Assembly (NCBI GenBank): GCA_949751835.1
Contig: CATKHK010000034.1
Span: 310,001-374,000, forward strand
From: Blepharisma japonicum
Lineage: Eukaryota > Ciliophora > Heterotrichea > Heterotrichida > Blepharismidae
Reading direction: 5' to 3'
DNA: 64,000 nucleotides
The stretch's first letter is position 1. Each line of letters opens with the position of its first letter. The translations under genes and the position numbers were made by a program. Of this stretch, positions 1 through 11,600 are shown in pieces. A model generated the notes under the pieces. That model saw only the letters and a list, made by a program, of their open reading frames with translations, made no database searches and was not told the origin of the DNA.

Positions 1-1551
1 ATGTCTTATCAGTGGTGGAGGGTTCACTTGTAAGACTTTTGGATTATAAACCCATGAAATTTGTTTGGTTGGAAGTGAGGAAAGTGAAGCTGTTTGCCTG
101 TGTAATGATTTTGTAGGCTTCGTTGTCGACGTCAAAGAAGAGTTTTTTTTCCTTGTCTGAACACGGTTATCGCTGTAGAGGTATTTTTTTGCGATTGATC
201 TTGAAGCTGTAGGATCTAGTAGTTGCTGTAATGAATATGGCGTCATAGGTCGTAACTTTGCAAAAGCGTCATTTGATACTTTATCTTGTGGCTCAGGCTC
301 AAAAAGCTTGTCAATTCCCATTTCTTTTTTAATTTCTTCATAGTGGCATGTCATTACTTTTGACATGCGCGTCTGATGTGTCAGTTTTGGAGGCTCGCTT
401 TGGAATTTTTGCAGTTCTTCGTTTAATTTGTCTTTGCTTTGCACATTAGTTAAGCCGACTCTTTTAAAAAGAAGCTCTTTGTCTCGATTATTCATGGCAA
501 TATCTCTTACTGATATTTTAGTTGCATAAGTAAACCAGATTTTACCATTATCATCTTTCATAAATTCTGCTTTAATTCGAAGGACTTCTTTTTGAGAATA
601 AGTTGCTAGAAAATATGCAATTCTCCGGCATATAAATAAACAATAGTCATTTATGTTGTTATCAGAAAGCTTTTCTTCAGCAATTTCGTCATCGTCTTGG
701 CCTGCTTTTTGAAGAGCAAGAATGGCTTCTCTATCGTTGGCTTCATGGGAGTAATATGTTACTATAAAAGGTTCTGATATTCCTGCTTTGCATTTTATTA
801 CTGTTTGTATATAAGAAATTGTTTTCCATATCGGACTTCCTGGCCTTTCATACATTAAATCAACAAATTCATTTTCAAACATAACTCGCAATGGGCCATC
901 TTCATCTGCAGCTGCAATGTGAGAAATGTCGTTTTCTTTATCTTTTAGCATATATCTGACTAGAACTATTTCATGGCCATACCTATGATCTATTATAAAA
1001 GGTGATGAAGGGCCTTTATAAAATTTTACAGGAGAAGTAGGCGAATCATCTCGTTTTCTCTGCCTTACAATAAATGTAAAATTTTTCCTTATTTCTGGAT
1101 TTTTTAATTTGGCTGCTGAAGTGATAAATTTTAAAGCCCGATCTCTGCCTTGCTGGATCATAAATTTTGGTTTCGCTTTTCTATATACAATGGTTTCAGG
1201 TATATTAATTTTTATAAGGGCTTGTGAGCTTGCTTCTCCTAATTGTTCAAGCAGTCAGCTGAAGCTTTTTTCTTTGCCTTCATATGTAGCAATATCATCT
1301 TTTTCTTGGTCGTGGGTTAATTTAAAATTTGCTTTGCCTTTGACTTGTAAATTACATAGAGAGCATGTACAGAAAAAATCAGCTAGAGCAGGCTCTGATG
1401 ATGTGTGGGTTTTTCGTGAGGAAGCTGTAGGTGATTGGGCTTTTCTAGGTGAAATTTCAAATGGAAAGTCTTTGATAAGAAGGTCATCTATAGGGATGTC
1501 AATATGAAATAGATCTCTTTGAGAGCCAGAGTCAGTTTCTTCATCTATCAT
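1..1551 (-). CDS. Conserved hypothetical protein, 3' end outside the window
   Basis: I do not recognise the family. The reading frame is open from the ATG at 1551 down to base 1, at least 517 codons, with no TAA or TAG and one TGA (1255-1257, read as Trp in FSWLLEQLG). An in-frame stop lies just upstream of the ATG, which fixes the start. The N-terminal 60 residues are acidic and Ser-rich, followed by a short Cys pair region (CTCSLC near residue 60). The middle part has globular composition, with segments such as RYGHEIVLVRYML and KIWFTYATKIS. The part nearest the window edge is Ser/Thr/Pro rich and basic. No signal peptide or membrane segment is visible. The gene is truncated by the window, so total length is unknown. 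A function cannot be assigned from sequence alone. Confidence 0.8.
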
Positions 1552-2432
1552 CTTGGAATTAAAATAAAATTTGATAAAAATTTATGTATAACGATAAGAT
1601 TAAGATGGAAAATGACAGAATTTGACACTTTTAAAATTGATATTATAAAGAAAGCGATTATTGACCATGAATTTAATTTGGAAAGGGTACAAAATTATTA
1701 GTGCTGGGATTAATTGTTAATTTTTAATATTGGGGTGAGTTGACTTGCAATTTTTGGAGTAAAAATTTCAGAAAAGTTTTAAGTAAGAAACTCTTTAAAA
1801 TTTGACAAAAAATAGGTCAGCTCGAAAATGGCACGATAAGTTAAAAAATCATACAAAAGCAAAAGGTTGCTTATTAGCACTCTTTGATGGGCAATTTTTG
1901 GGAATACTTCTAGATGCATAAATAATTTGGAAAGCCCAGTTTAAATAGCTTATAAATACAAAAAGCTGCTAATGTATATAATTATATTCTAATTTATGCT
2001 AACGAGTTATAAGAAGTATAATCACATCAAGCAGATTAAGAAATTCTAATATTTTACTATATCCTAATATAATTTAGGCTAGAAAATTCTTTTAAGTTCT
2101 TAGAACATAAGAAACACGAAAGAAATAAATGGGTAGAGGGAATACGATTTCTATTACTAAGAGAAGATATTTTCTCCACAATTTTAACGTAAACTCAATA
2201 ACTATTGCTTTGCTACGTAAAAAGTGAAACCAAAAAAAAAATAATTAATCTACTAAAAATAAGGGCCTAATAATTATTTTTCCCTTCAAAATCATCAATA
2301 TCATTCTAATGACTCATGCAATTTTGCTTTTTTTATAGAAATTTGGTCAAATCTTACAATTAAGAATCTTCATTTTTTAACATTCTGACATAACCTACAT
2401 CGAAAATAATATTAATTTAATTTTCAGCAGGG
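1552..2432. other. Intergenic region, AT-rich, no convincing gene
   Basis: Nearly 900 bases without a supported gene. A short open stretch at 1612-1701 on the plus strand begins MTEFDTFKIDIIKK and ends in TAG after 29 codons; its composition is protein-like, so it may be a gene relic, but nothing around it supports expression. Another short open stretch begins at 2128 (MGRGNTISITKRRY). Both are too short to call. Confidence 0.5.
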
Positions 2433-2669
2433 ATGAGCTTACAAGCAGGAACAAATGAACTCACACTTAATTTCGATAGGCCAGAGCACCCTTTAGTCCA
2501 AAGAATTAAATTCGATTTGAGAGATTTAAGCCCTCCAATGGCTGTTGGAGACAAGTTTCAGCCTTCACATGGAAAAATAAACAAAATTCAAACTGAAAAG
2601 AATTTAAGTTTCAAAGAATTTGCAGAATTCAGAATGACTCAGAAAGAGATTCAGGTATCTAAAGCTTAA
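2433..2669 (+). CDS. Small hypothetical protein (78 aa)
   Basis: A complete 78-codon frame starting MSLQAGTNEL and ending in TAA. It has no in-frame TGA and no intron. Composition is that of a soluble protein with a proline-containing centre (LRDLSPPMAVGDKF) and a Lys/Gln-rich end. An in-frame TAA lies upstream at about 2418, so this ATG is the first available. I do not recognise a family. Codon composition matches neighbouring genes better than the surrounding AT-rich spacer, which is the main reason for calling it. It stands alone between two minus-strand genes. Confidence 0.55.
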   Translation: MSLQAGTNELTLNFDRPEHPLVQRIKFDLRDLSPPMAVGDKFQPSHGKINKIQTEKNLSFKEFAEFRMTQKEIQVSKA

Positions 2670-2949
2670 TTGTAACAAATCTTTTTAAATTCAACTTCGA
2701 ATAATTTTTCTGTTAATTAAGTTTTCCTAACTGATTTGAAGAATTAATCATGATTTTTAGCCATAAATTAAGTTTAAATTTTATTTGTAAGGAATCCAAA
2801 AAATAAGCTAGGAATAGCCAAATGAATCAAAATATAGGAAAAATCAAACAAAAAATGGATAATAAATGCTCTTATCGGTAAAAAATTAATTTTGAAAAAT
2901 TTATCATAATAACGCACTTTTTAATATTTTTGTGATTATTTAAATACAA

Positions 2950-4140
2950 CTATCTTATACTTTTATCATCATCTTCTGATGAGCAGTAAATAGGCTGCAC
3001 TGAATAGCTTGAAATCCTAAAAACATCTTGCTTTAGCGGCAATTCAACAGGCTTTAATCTCTTTGGGACTTCTTCAGGCATGAGATTTTTGAATTCCTTC
3101 TGATAAAATTGCTTAATTTCTTCAGGCGCATGATAAGTAGAGAACGAACTTGTTGATGAAGATGGAGATTTAGGCTGTACTTCAGGCTTCTGAGGGACAG
3201 GATATTGCACTTCATTACTCACAGCAAAGGTGCCTATATCTCTAGAAAAATCAGCTGTCTGATACTGTAGCCCCCAATCCTCCCACTGCAATTTATCATC
3301 AGACAATTTTCTATTTTTAACTGTATGTGGAATAATTTTTTCAAAATCATTTTCAATTTCATGGGCTTTTATTAGAAGCCCTTTTTCTTCTTTTCTTTCA
3401 TTATCCCTTTTTCTTTTATTCTCATAATCCTCTTCATCTTTTATAAACGATCTATCTGTTGATGATTTTTCTGCATGTCTTCGACCAAAATCTTCTGTTT
3501 GTTTTTCTAAGCCTTTAAGGTAGCTTGAATAGTTATCTCTATGTAAATTTTCTTTTAAGATTGGTTCCTCAACTGCATACCTTTCTGTGTATTTTGCTGC
3601 TTGTTTATATTTTTGGATTTCATCTTTGATTTTGGAGTCGACGTTTTGCAAATGTTTGGGGACTGTTCGTTTAGTTTCTGTTTTATCTCTTCCTGTTAAT
3701 TTAAATGGTGGCTGGATTAGTTCTTTTCTTTCTTTTGTTGTAGATCTTTCAGCAGGTTTTTGGCTTTTTGGCTTATGCCGACTTGATTTTCGGCATCTGT
3801 GATGATGGTCTCGAGAGCTTAAATCTTCAGGGGAATGATCCAATTGTAGTTTGCCAAATTTCTTAGTACTTGGCTGAGAATTCGAGCGATTTTGATTTGA
3901 ATTGGAAGTATGAGTAGTGCTTTCACAGTGATTTGGCGATGAAATGCTACCTAACTGAATTTTCAATCCTGTTAAATTTCCCATTTTAGGAGATGTCAAG
4001 CCTACAGATTGAAGCGCTGTTAATGAATGTATCCCATATAACAAAGTCTTTTTAATGACTTCTGGCCAGTCTGTTTTGGGGAAATCTCTGAGATATTTTC
4101 TTATCGAGCTTTCTTGCAAAAGTTCATCTAACAAATTCAT
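2950..4140 (-). CDS. Hypothetical protein, basic and low-complexity (396 aa)
   Basis: Complete frame from ATG at 4140 to TAG at 2950, with no TGA codon and no intron. The first 50 residues look folded and helical (MNLLDELLQESSIRKYLRDF, then a Leu-rich segment KKTLLYGIHSLTALQSVGL). The rest is rich in Ser, Lys, Arg and Glu, with a His/Arg cluster (RDHHHRCRKSSRHK) and long charged helices, so it is probably largely disordered or coiled. The C-terminus is acidic (SSEDDDKS). The layout of a short conserved N-terminal helical module followed by a disordered tail is common in scaffold proteins, but I cannot name a family. Confidence 0.75.
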   Translation of the reverse strand: MNLLDELLQESSIRKYLRDFPKTDWPEVIKKTLLYGIHSLTALQSVGLTSPKMGNLTGLKIQLGSISSPNHCESTTHTSNSNQNRSNSQPSTKKFGKLQLDHSPEDLSSRDHHHRCRKSSRHKPKSQKPAERSTTKERKELIQPPFKLTGRDKTETKRTVPKHLQNVDSKIKDEIQKYKQAAKYTERYAVEEPILKENLHRDNYSSYLKGLEKQTEDFGRRHAEKSSTDRSFIKDEEDYENKRKRDNERKEEKGLLIKAHEIENDFEKIIPHTVKNRKLSDDKLQWEDWGLQYQTADFSRDIGTFAVSNEVQYPVPQKPEVQPKSPSSSTSSFSTYHAPEEIKQFYQKEFKNLMPEEVPKRLKPVELPLKQDVFRISSYSVQPIYCSSEDDDKSIR

Positions 4141-4390
4141 TTTTATGCTTTATTAATATTTTAACATAATTACCAATGCTAAATATAACAAAACTAAAGA
4201 TTTTTATATAAATGAAGCTCAACATAAATGTTTTAGCATAAAAAAACAATTTTTTTTAAAACTATTTTCAACTCAAAATATTTCCCTATTTTATGTGGAA
4301 TAAATACAGTATTGTTTTTCCCCTCCAACGGATAATAGAATTGTTTATTCTGCTGATATTATTCGCATTAAATTATAAATTAATTATAAA

Positions 4391-5497
4391 ATGGATACTC
4401 AGTTACCACTTAAAGTGATACTAGAATCAAGGACTTATCTAATCTACAACTTCAGGTCCTTCACTTACTCTGAATTATACTCGTAAATCTTAATCAGATC
4501 GATTGCTGATCTTCTTTGCGACTCTGAGCCTACATTTGATATTATGATCCCTAACCCTACCAAATGAATTCTGATTTCAGATAATGACGGCTTTGCGTCT
4601 TATATCCAATATTCGGTATCCCCAATTATTTATATCGTTTATCCTCGTAATTTTTATACAGACACTCCATGTTTAATTCGAGTACAAACATATAATCTGT
4701 CAACAAATGGTAAACAGTCAAAATGGAGAATGAGGGTTCATATGATTGCTCAACAAATAAAAGAAATTTCAGCTGATGTGATTGCTTTGCAAGACGTAAG
4801 ATCTAAAATCTATTCTCGGACTACAAAAAATACAGAGAAAGCAGGAAAAAATAAGAAAAAAATGGTAAAAACCTGTGATACGCTGAAAGACTTGATGGAG
4901 CTGCTGCCTGAGTATTCTTATTCATATTGGCATATATCACATAGAAGGCATAACGGAGACACTGAAGGAATTGCAGTTATTTCGAGATTCCCTATCATAG
5001 AAACAAAATCAATAAAACTTACAAAATATCCTAAAAGTCACTATAATGAATCATGCTTAAAAGTAATTATCGACCATCCTAAAAGAAAACTTTCTATTTA
5101 TAATGCCCAGTTTGCAAGTGATAGCAAATATCAAGCCCATCAAGCTTATGAGATATATAATTTTATGAGCTCTGAAGAGAATCCTTTCCTTATGCAAGTT
5201 CTTTTAGCTGATACCAATATAAAAGATAATTTTCAGCTTCCAGCCGATTTTTTAGAAGGAAAATTTCCAGTGAATTCATCAACTGGCAGCTTAAAAGATG
5301 CATGGAAATTTTCCCACCATAAAAGTGAAGGCTACACATTTCCATCATGGCACCCACTACATCGTTATGATAGAATTTATTATCGAAATATCGAAGATCC
5401 TCCTATATGTGAAGTAGCAGGATATGCTGAAAACTCCCATATGTATGCAAGTGAGCATTGCTCTGTCTATGCAGATTTTATAGTTGCAATAGACTAA
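4391..5497 (+). CDS. Endonuclease/exonuclease/phosphatase-fold protein with N-terminal beta-grasp-like domain
   Basis: Two exons, 4391-4482 and 4498-5497, split by a 15-nt intron GTAAATCTTAATCAG, encode 363 residues; one TGA (about 4570) reads as Trp. The first 80 residues resemble a PB1- or ubiquitin-like beta-grasp (KVILESRTYLIYNF start). The remainder is an EEP fold: VQTYNL supplies the N-terminal Asn, ALQDVRS stands where the family has an LQE Mg ligand (Glu to Asp), GIAVISRFPI is the conserved core, LADTNI replaces the usual GDFN, and DRIYY followed by SEHCSVYADF carries the catalytic His. The substrate could be a phosphodiester in a lipid, nucleotide or nucleic acid; sequence alone does not decide. 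Only 40 bp separate its stop from ubiquilin. Confidence 0.8.
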
Positions 5498-5537
5498 TAG
5501 ATAAATTGTAATATAAGTAATCCGAGTAGAAAATAAA

Positions 5538-6605
5538 ATGGAGGATCAGACTATAACCTTAAATATAAAATCGAGCGCAAGCTCTCAAGAAAATAAGGTG
5601 CAAGCACAGCTTTTATGAACAGTTGGACAGCTGAAATCTGAATGCTCTAATATAATGAATATTCATGTAGAAGAAATAAGACTTGTTTATAGAGGTAAAA
5701 ACTATTTAGGAAAAATTTTGAAAGATGATACAGTATTGCAAACTCTTGGAATCGCTGATGGCCACTCTGTACATTTAGTCAGAAGTCCTTCAAAAAGTTC
5801 TCAAAATCAGTCGCAGCCTTCTCAGCCTTCGCAGCCTGCGCAATCTGCTCCAGTATCTCAAAGTCTTCCGCATCCAAATGTGAATCCTCAATCCAACCAG
5901 CCTCCTCAGACATCAAATAATTTTAACATGGGAGGTTTAGGAGGTATGGGAGGTTTAGGAGGCATGGGAGGTATGGGAGGTATGGGAGGCATGGGAGGCA
6001 TGGGAGGTTTAGACCCTCAAATGATGCAACAAATGATGAATGACCCGCAAAGCCAGCAAATGATGATGGCAATGCTGTCAAATCCTGAGTTTTTGGACTT
6101 AGTTATCAGCCAAAATCCTATGTTGAAACAGATGGTGGACTCAAATCCTCAAATTAGAGAAATGTTAAGAAACCCAGCAATGATGCAAAGTATTTTTTCA
6201 ATGATGAGAGGGGGGATGATGCCTGGAATGGGAGGCATGGGAATGCCTGGGATGGGAGGAATGGGAGCACCACAGCAGCCTATAAGTCAGGCTCCACAAA
6301 ATCAGCCATCATATCAGCCGAATCAAGCAAATTATTCTCAGTCAGGACAAAATTTGCCAGGGATGATGCCTGGATATGGATATCCTTATGGAGGAATGGG
6401 AGGATATGGAGGAGGATACGGAATGCCTGGATTTGGAGGCTATAATCAGCCTGCTCCACAGCAAAATCTAAGTGAAGTATATGCTTCACAAATTATGCAG
6501 ATAAAAGAAATGGGCTTTAATGATGAAAATTTAATAATTCAAGCACTGCAAGCAACCGGAGGAAATGTTGAAGCTGCTATAGAAAGATTAATAAATAGCC
6601 ATTAA
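5538..6605 (+). CDS. UBQLN: Ubiquilin (UBL-UBA proteasome shuttle)
   Basis: 355 residues, single exon, one TGA as Trp at 5616-5618 inside the UBL. Residues 1 to about 80 form a ubiquitin-like domain (ITLNIKSS..., RLVYRGKNYL, DGHSVHLVR). A Ser/Gln/Pro linker and a Gly-Met repeat follow. Next is an STI1-type Met/Gln-rich helical region (DPQMMQQMMNDPQSQQMMM, NPEFLDLVISQNPMLKQMV) and a second Gly/Met-rich linker. The C-terminal 45 residues are a UBA domain (IMQIKEMGFNDENLIIQALQ). Ubiquilins carry ubiquitinated clients to the 26S proteasome and shield hydrophobic segments. It is shorter than animal ubiquilins because it has one STI1 block rather than several; the protein resembles yeast Dsk2 in size. 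Confidence 0.95.
5927..6012 (+). repeat. Gly-Met/Leu coding microrepeat in ubiquilin
   Basis: A run of 9-base units of the form GGAGGTATG or GGAGGCATG encodes alternating GGM and GGL triplets between the UBL and the STI1 region. Third-position changes between units show it is not a recent slippage product. A looser Gly-Met tract recurs near 6210-6270 and 6390-6440. Confidence 0.8.
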
Positions 6606-6761
6606 TAAAATTAATTGTTTTGACTTATGGATTTGTGATATTTAATATAATTATTGTTAAGCCATAAAGGAAAAGGAAAGAATTTTACAATTAATAAAGC
6701 TACTGTAATAAATTACCTAAATCATCTAATTTAATTAAACTCATTAAATAAATTGAAAAAT

Positions 6762-6770
6762 AAAAGAAAA
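6762..6770 (-). terminator. RNA polymerase III terminator of tRNA-Leu
   Basis: On the minus strand the tRNA is followed directly by TTTTCTTTT, a T-rich stretch suitable for Pol III termination. Confidence 0.6.
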
Positions 6771-6775
6771 TGACT

Positions 6776-6806
<31 letters not shown>

Positions 6807-6850
6807 ATAGCGCCTTAAGCTACCGCCTTAGACCACTCGGCCAAACAGTC
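6771..6850 (-). tRNA. tRNA-Leu (anticodon AAG)
   Basis: The minus strand folds as a class II tRNA of 80 nt. The 7-bp acceptor stem pairs GACTGTT with AGCAGTC (one G-U). An A box (TGGCCGAGTGG) and B box (GGTTCAAATCC) are present. The anticodon stem GTAGC/GCTAT closes the loop TTAAGGC, giving anticodon AAG, and a short variable arm follows. The discriminator is A and CCA is not encoded. No intron is visible. The D-arm and A73 fit leucine rather than serine identity. Confidence 0.93.
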
Positions 6851-7143
6851 ATATTAGTTCTATCTTATCAAAGCGGCCTATAAATCCTAAAGATTCTCTT
6901 TGTTGGATGATAAAGCATTGAAACTAAAAATCTGATATAATATCGGTTTATTATTCATAAAAAATTACAAATAATTTACAATATATAAAATTTGACTAAA
7001 AATTATAAATAATTATCTCTTCTGCAGAAGTTTATAGCTTATAAATTAGAATATAATAACAAATTCCTTTATGCCCTGCTAATTTCAGAAAAAATTGTGA
7101 AATGACTTAAAGATTAATTTCTCATTCTTATAAGTCAACAAAA

Positions 7144-8028
7144 ATGAAGTTAGAACTCTTGATTTGCATTATCAGCTTATCAGCAGCATGGTGATGCAAT
7201 GGTCATATGGTTACTGCCATGATAGCACAACTTGATCTTCAAGCAAACAATCCTGATGTTTACACTAAAGCAGAACAAATTCTTGCACCATTAAATGGAC
7301 TTTTAACACATGGTTTAAGCAATTCGTTTGTAGAAACTGCCTGCTGGGCTGACGACTTGAAAACATATAGTTTCGAAATTAGCAATGACTGGCACTATAC
7401 CAATAAACCATATAATGTTGATGGACTTCTTAATGCAACAGCAGGCTCTACTAACAATATTATTTGGGCTATAAACCAAGCTATGAATACTCTTAGAAAC
7501 GTAAATCCAAATAATGCTCCATTAGAAGCCTCATTACAGCTTAGATATTTAATACATTGGTTAGGAGACCTCCATGAACCATTACATGCTATTCAAAGAT
7601 TCACAGTAGCTCAGCCAAATGGGGACGCTGGAGGGAATTTTTTCAAGATTTATTATGATGGGAATAGTGAGGTTAATAATTTGCATAAACTTTGGGATTG
7701 GGCTTTAGGAACTATTGGAGATGATTGCCCAAGACCTCTAAGCAATGAATGTTGAAATAATATTACAGATTATGCAAGAGGCATTATGAAAGAAAATTCA
7801 AGAGGAAAGCTGGCAAGCTATTTAATGTCGACAAGCTATGATGATTGGGCTTTGCTAAGCTATCATTCAGCCGTGGATTATGTGTATAATGATATGGTAG
7901 AAGGTAAATCTCCAACTGTTTCATATATGTTGAGAGGAAAACCTATTGCCCAAAGGCAACTTGCTCTTGGAGGGTATAGATTGGCTGATCTTTTGAAAAG
8001 TATTTATACTAATCCTAATAATTCTTAA
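7144..8028 (+). CDS. Secreted S1/P1 family nuclease
   Basis: 294 residues, single exon, with TGA as Trp at codon 17 and at 7753-7755. A signal peptide (MKLELLICIISLSAA) is followed by WWCNGHMV, which places a Trp at the mature N-terminus where S1/P1 enzymes use its amino and carbonyl groups as a zinc ligand. The other zinc-site motifs are all present: the Asp of CWADDLK, the His of NDWHYT, HWLGDLHEPLHA, GDAGGNFF and NLHKLWD. The family cleaves single-stranded RNA and DNA and removes 3'-phosphates using three zinc ions. In a phagotrophic ciliate it would act in the digestive vacuole or outside the cell. All expected ligands are intact, so it should be active. Confidence 0.94.
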
Positions 8029-8138
8029 AGAATATGGTGTAAATACACTGCAAAGGAAAAACCACAATGAAAATTCAAAATTAATTTGCCAAAAATATCA
8101 AGGATGGTTTAGCTAATTTTAATAAAGAGATTACAAAT

Positions 8139-8663
8139 TTAGAATGGCCGAATTAAATTTCCATCTTTATAAAGAATAACACCGTGCCTTGTATTATTTT
8201 GGTCTTTGTGAATAAAAATTTGCATGGCTTCTGGGTTTTCTAAAGAAATTATCTCAGTTGGTAGAGTTTTTTGAAGTAGATTATTATTTTTTCGAAATTC
8301 TGGAAACTCGTTCCAAATTATTCCCAACACATATTTGTTAACTGGGTGAGGTATCTTTTTTAATACTCAATCGATGTTATCACTATTGCACTCTGAATAT
8401 GCATCCAGACATCCTAAAGGATCTGTAGAATCTGATAGAGTCTCCTGACTAAATCCCTGAAGATTATCTTCAATATTTTTTTGCCTTTCCATAACACTCT
8501 TAATATACTTTTCTCTTAGTTCCATCTTCACAGTCTTCTGTCTTCTGCAAGGGAAAGACTTAATATAGTCCTTATGCTTTTTAAGCTCTTGCGTGTCCAT
8601 ATCTTCTTCTGAAAACTCTAAAATTTCTCTTTCCAACGGATTTTCTCTATCTAAAGTTTGCAT
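8139..8663 (-). CDS. Hypothetical charged protein (174 aa)
   Basis: Starts MQTLDRENPLEREIL at 8663 and ends in TAA at 8139; one TGA at 8367-8369 is read as Trp (NIDWVLKKIP). The first 90 residues are strongly charged and helical (MELREKYIKSVMERQKNIED). The C-terminal 75 residues look like a small folded domain (YVLGIIWNEFPEFRKNN ... HGVILYKDGNLIRPF). No family is recognised. It begins only 27 bp after the stop of the deubiquitinase gene and is in the same frame, but TAG plus two adjacent TAA codons separate them, so it is a separate gene rather than a C-terminal extension. Confidence 0.65.
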
Positions 8664-8690
8664 TAATTATTATCACCCCCATTTATTAAT

Positions 8691-11600
8691 CTAATTATTA
8701 TCTATCTCATCACTTCCAGTTGAATCTTCTTCTTTCGGCTCAGTTGGAGCAGGTTCTGGCTCAGCAGTGTTACTTGCATCAGCATCTGCGCTTATTAAAT
8801 CATCAGGAGTAAACTCTATCTCATACGAGCTTTCAGAGTCTGAGCTTATAGGAATATCGAATCTTTGTATCATTTTTTTAAGATCTTCAGTCGTGCTTCT
8901 TGGCTTATCTTTATAATCAACAATAACGCTGTGTGACAAATAGCGAAACGATAAAGTATTAATAAAGGGCACAATCCATCTAAATTTAGCAGCATGATCC
9001 TGAGCAATTTCAATTATATGTGGAATTGTAAGCATATCTCCCCACCACAAGAAGACTACTATAATGAGAATGGCATGAATTTCTTTGTGTCGGGATATTC
9101 ATTCGAAAAAGTTTGTTGGGTTATACCCAATCAGCCCCGGAGAAACTTTGGCATTTAGGAATCTTGATACTCTTTCTTTTTTGAAGGAATCTTGAAGTGT
9201 AAACAAGTTTGTTAGCTCTTTTAAGTAGGGGTTTACTTCACTCCATACATTCTTTATATCAACAATTTTATTAACAATTTCTTCAATATAAATTGTACTC
9301 ATGCTGATGTTTTCCCATGAAAAATGTGTGAGAATTGCTCTTGCAGTCTCATTTCTGATGTTATTTATAAGATTTTTGAAAATCCGATAGTCTTGGAAAT
9401 AGCCTTCAGTTTTGGAGTCAAGGATGGCTTCAGAATGCAAAGGAGTAAAAATAAAAGAAGGTGGATATGTGCCCGAGTTAGCCATGCTTTGGGTTCTGGA
9501 TCCACATATGAGAATTTTAATGATTTCTAATATTTCATCAAGATTAGGCTCTGTTGCTTGATCACCCATAGTGATACTATCAGGGAATGGCATATTGCCA
9601 TTCATATAAAAACTAAGCAGCTTAATTATTCCATCCTTCTCTACTACTAATTTAACTTGTTCTGCACCTTCATTCGCAAATTTTTTCAAAATATTGAAAA
9701 ATTCATTAAATCTTCTCCAATTTTTTCTTGCTTCCTGCAAAAAATAATTCAAATATAAGTCAATAAATCTACCAGTAATTGATTTTGACTTGCTAATACA
9801 CGATTTTTCATTAGGATTTCACTTAAAACTTTCATTTTGAGCAGGATTTTCTATAAGAATATTTTCTGTCTCATTCAAAATATTTTTTTCTAATTTTGAA
9901 GCTATAATTAATACTTCTGATAAAAGCTCAGAAAATTCATGGCGGACCTGACTTTCACGGCATTCAAAGAGAATTTCATTCAAAACTTGAGTGTTTTGGG
10001 ACAAATATTTAAGAAACCATAAACAAGCTAAATTATGCTGGCGATATAATCCTGATAATATTTCAATCCATGAACAAAATGCTTGGTAATTCCTTGATCT
10101 TATAAGAATTTCATATGCAAATAAAGTGATAAGTTTTATCAATTGCAGTCCTGGGTCTTGAGTTTCTAATACATCTATATAGTTTGGATCAGCTTCCAGC
10201 ATTTTATATATTTCAGAATAATCATACATCCCAAATCCATACATTTCTACAAACTTTTTCACAAAATCGAAATAAGCTTCATCAAAATATAAAAGGTCTC
10301 TTTGAAATTCCATATTTTCAAGCCAAATTTTATTTAAAATTTCGGGAGTTTTGCATTGATAATTTTCATCAGTATTTTCCATATCTTCTTCAATATCTCC
10401 AACTAATGGATTTACTCTTTCATATATCAGCATATATGCACTTTTTGTGGTATGGTACATTTGATTATTTGATGCCCAGACATAATTGGACTCCCCTCCA
10501 AAGCATTCGTCTTTTAGATTATTTATGCTAAAATTCTCAACATTTCTGTCGTCAAATTTAAACCACTTGCCAGAGCTTCTGTCTTTAATGAATGAATAAT
10601 AATGTCCAGAGTCTGCACTTCCTGAGTGTACTAAAACTCCTTTAAGCTCATATTGATAATAGGAGTCTGGCTTAGCATTGGAGTTTTCAATTCCATCTTT
10701 AGTTCATGGTTTTAGGTTTAACTCCATAGGAAACTCACAAGAATCATTAATTTTGCAACGTACCATCCTTGTAAAATCAAATTCAAATCTTTTCAAATGG
10801 ATTATTACAGTATTTGACATACTATTTATTAAGCATCGCTTTTTAGCTGTAATTTTTTGATCATATTGTTCACAAAAGTACTTATTATCTCCTTCCAATA
10901 AATCTTCTTTAATAAACAAATCCAAAGCTTCAGCAATATTTTTCTTATTTTTAATTTCCAAAGAAATTCTTAAAAACTGCTCTTCACGTTCTCCTTTATA
11001 TGGGAAACTATCTTCACAGGACACAATTTCATGCACAAGAGTCCCTCCAATTGTATTTCTAAATAATTTTGCTTGCCTAGTTGGCTTCATTATTTCTTCA
11101 AGTTTATCTAGCAATAAATTGAAAAATTCATCTACGTCTTGTTGGATGCTGACATTCATAGATTGGCCATCATAGCCTTTAAAGGCCCTACAAAAGCTTC
11201 TGGGTTCATAATATTGTTTTTCGCTTTCACTTAAATTTGCCATTAATAGCTGGAATTGGTATAATAAATTGTCTTCGAGTGGCTCCTGCACAGATATTTT
11301 TGATTCTAAAATTCCTTGTTTCAGCTGAGGGATCATGAAAAATTGCTGCATTAAAGAATTCATATAGCAGGTACTGCCGTAGTTTTTTAGGCCTACATAG
11401 CCAGTTTGAGAACGGACTGTAATTTCAGAATCAAAAGAGCCACAGTTTCTATTATCAGGGTGATTTTGACAAAGCCGCATTAAGATAATGTTAGTATTTT
11501 CTGGACAATTGGAACATAAAGAGAGAATTAGTGAAAATGCTGCTTTACGGGTGGTTTGGTGCTTGAACTTTGGAGGACCGTTCTGAATTTTTACAGCATC

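Noticed and set aside
1109-1507. Plus-strand frame of 132 codons opposite the first gene
   Set aside because: It is the antisense shadow of a longer minus-strand gene with protein-like composition; its own sequence is Leu/Ser/Phe-rich in the way reversed coding sequence is.
2128-2245. Short frame MGRGNTISITKRRY... with one TGA
   Set aside because: Under 40 codons, unusual composition and no neighbour support; could be chance in AT-rich spacer.
8664-8693. Possible read-through from the USP gene into the downstream hypothetical gene, since both are in the same frame
   Set aside because: TAG at the USP end and two consecutive TAA codons just before the next ATG separate them, and no GT...AG interval of 15 or 16 nt spans these stops. 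Same frame has a one-in-three chance.
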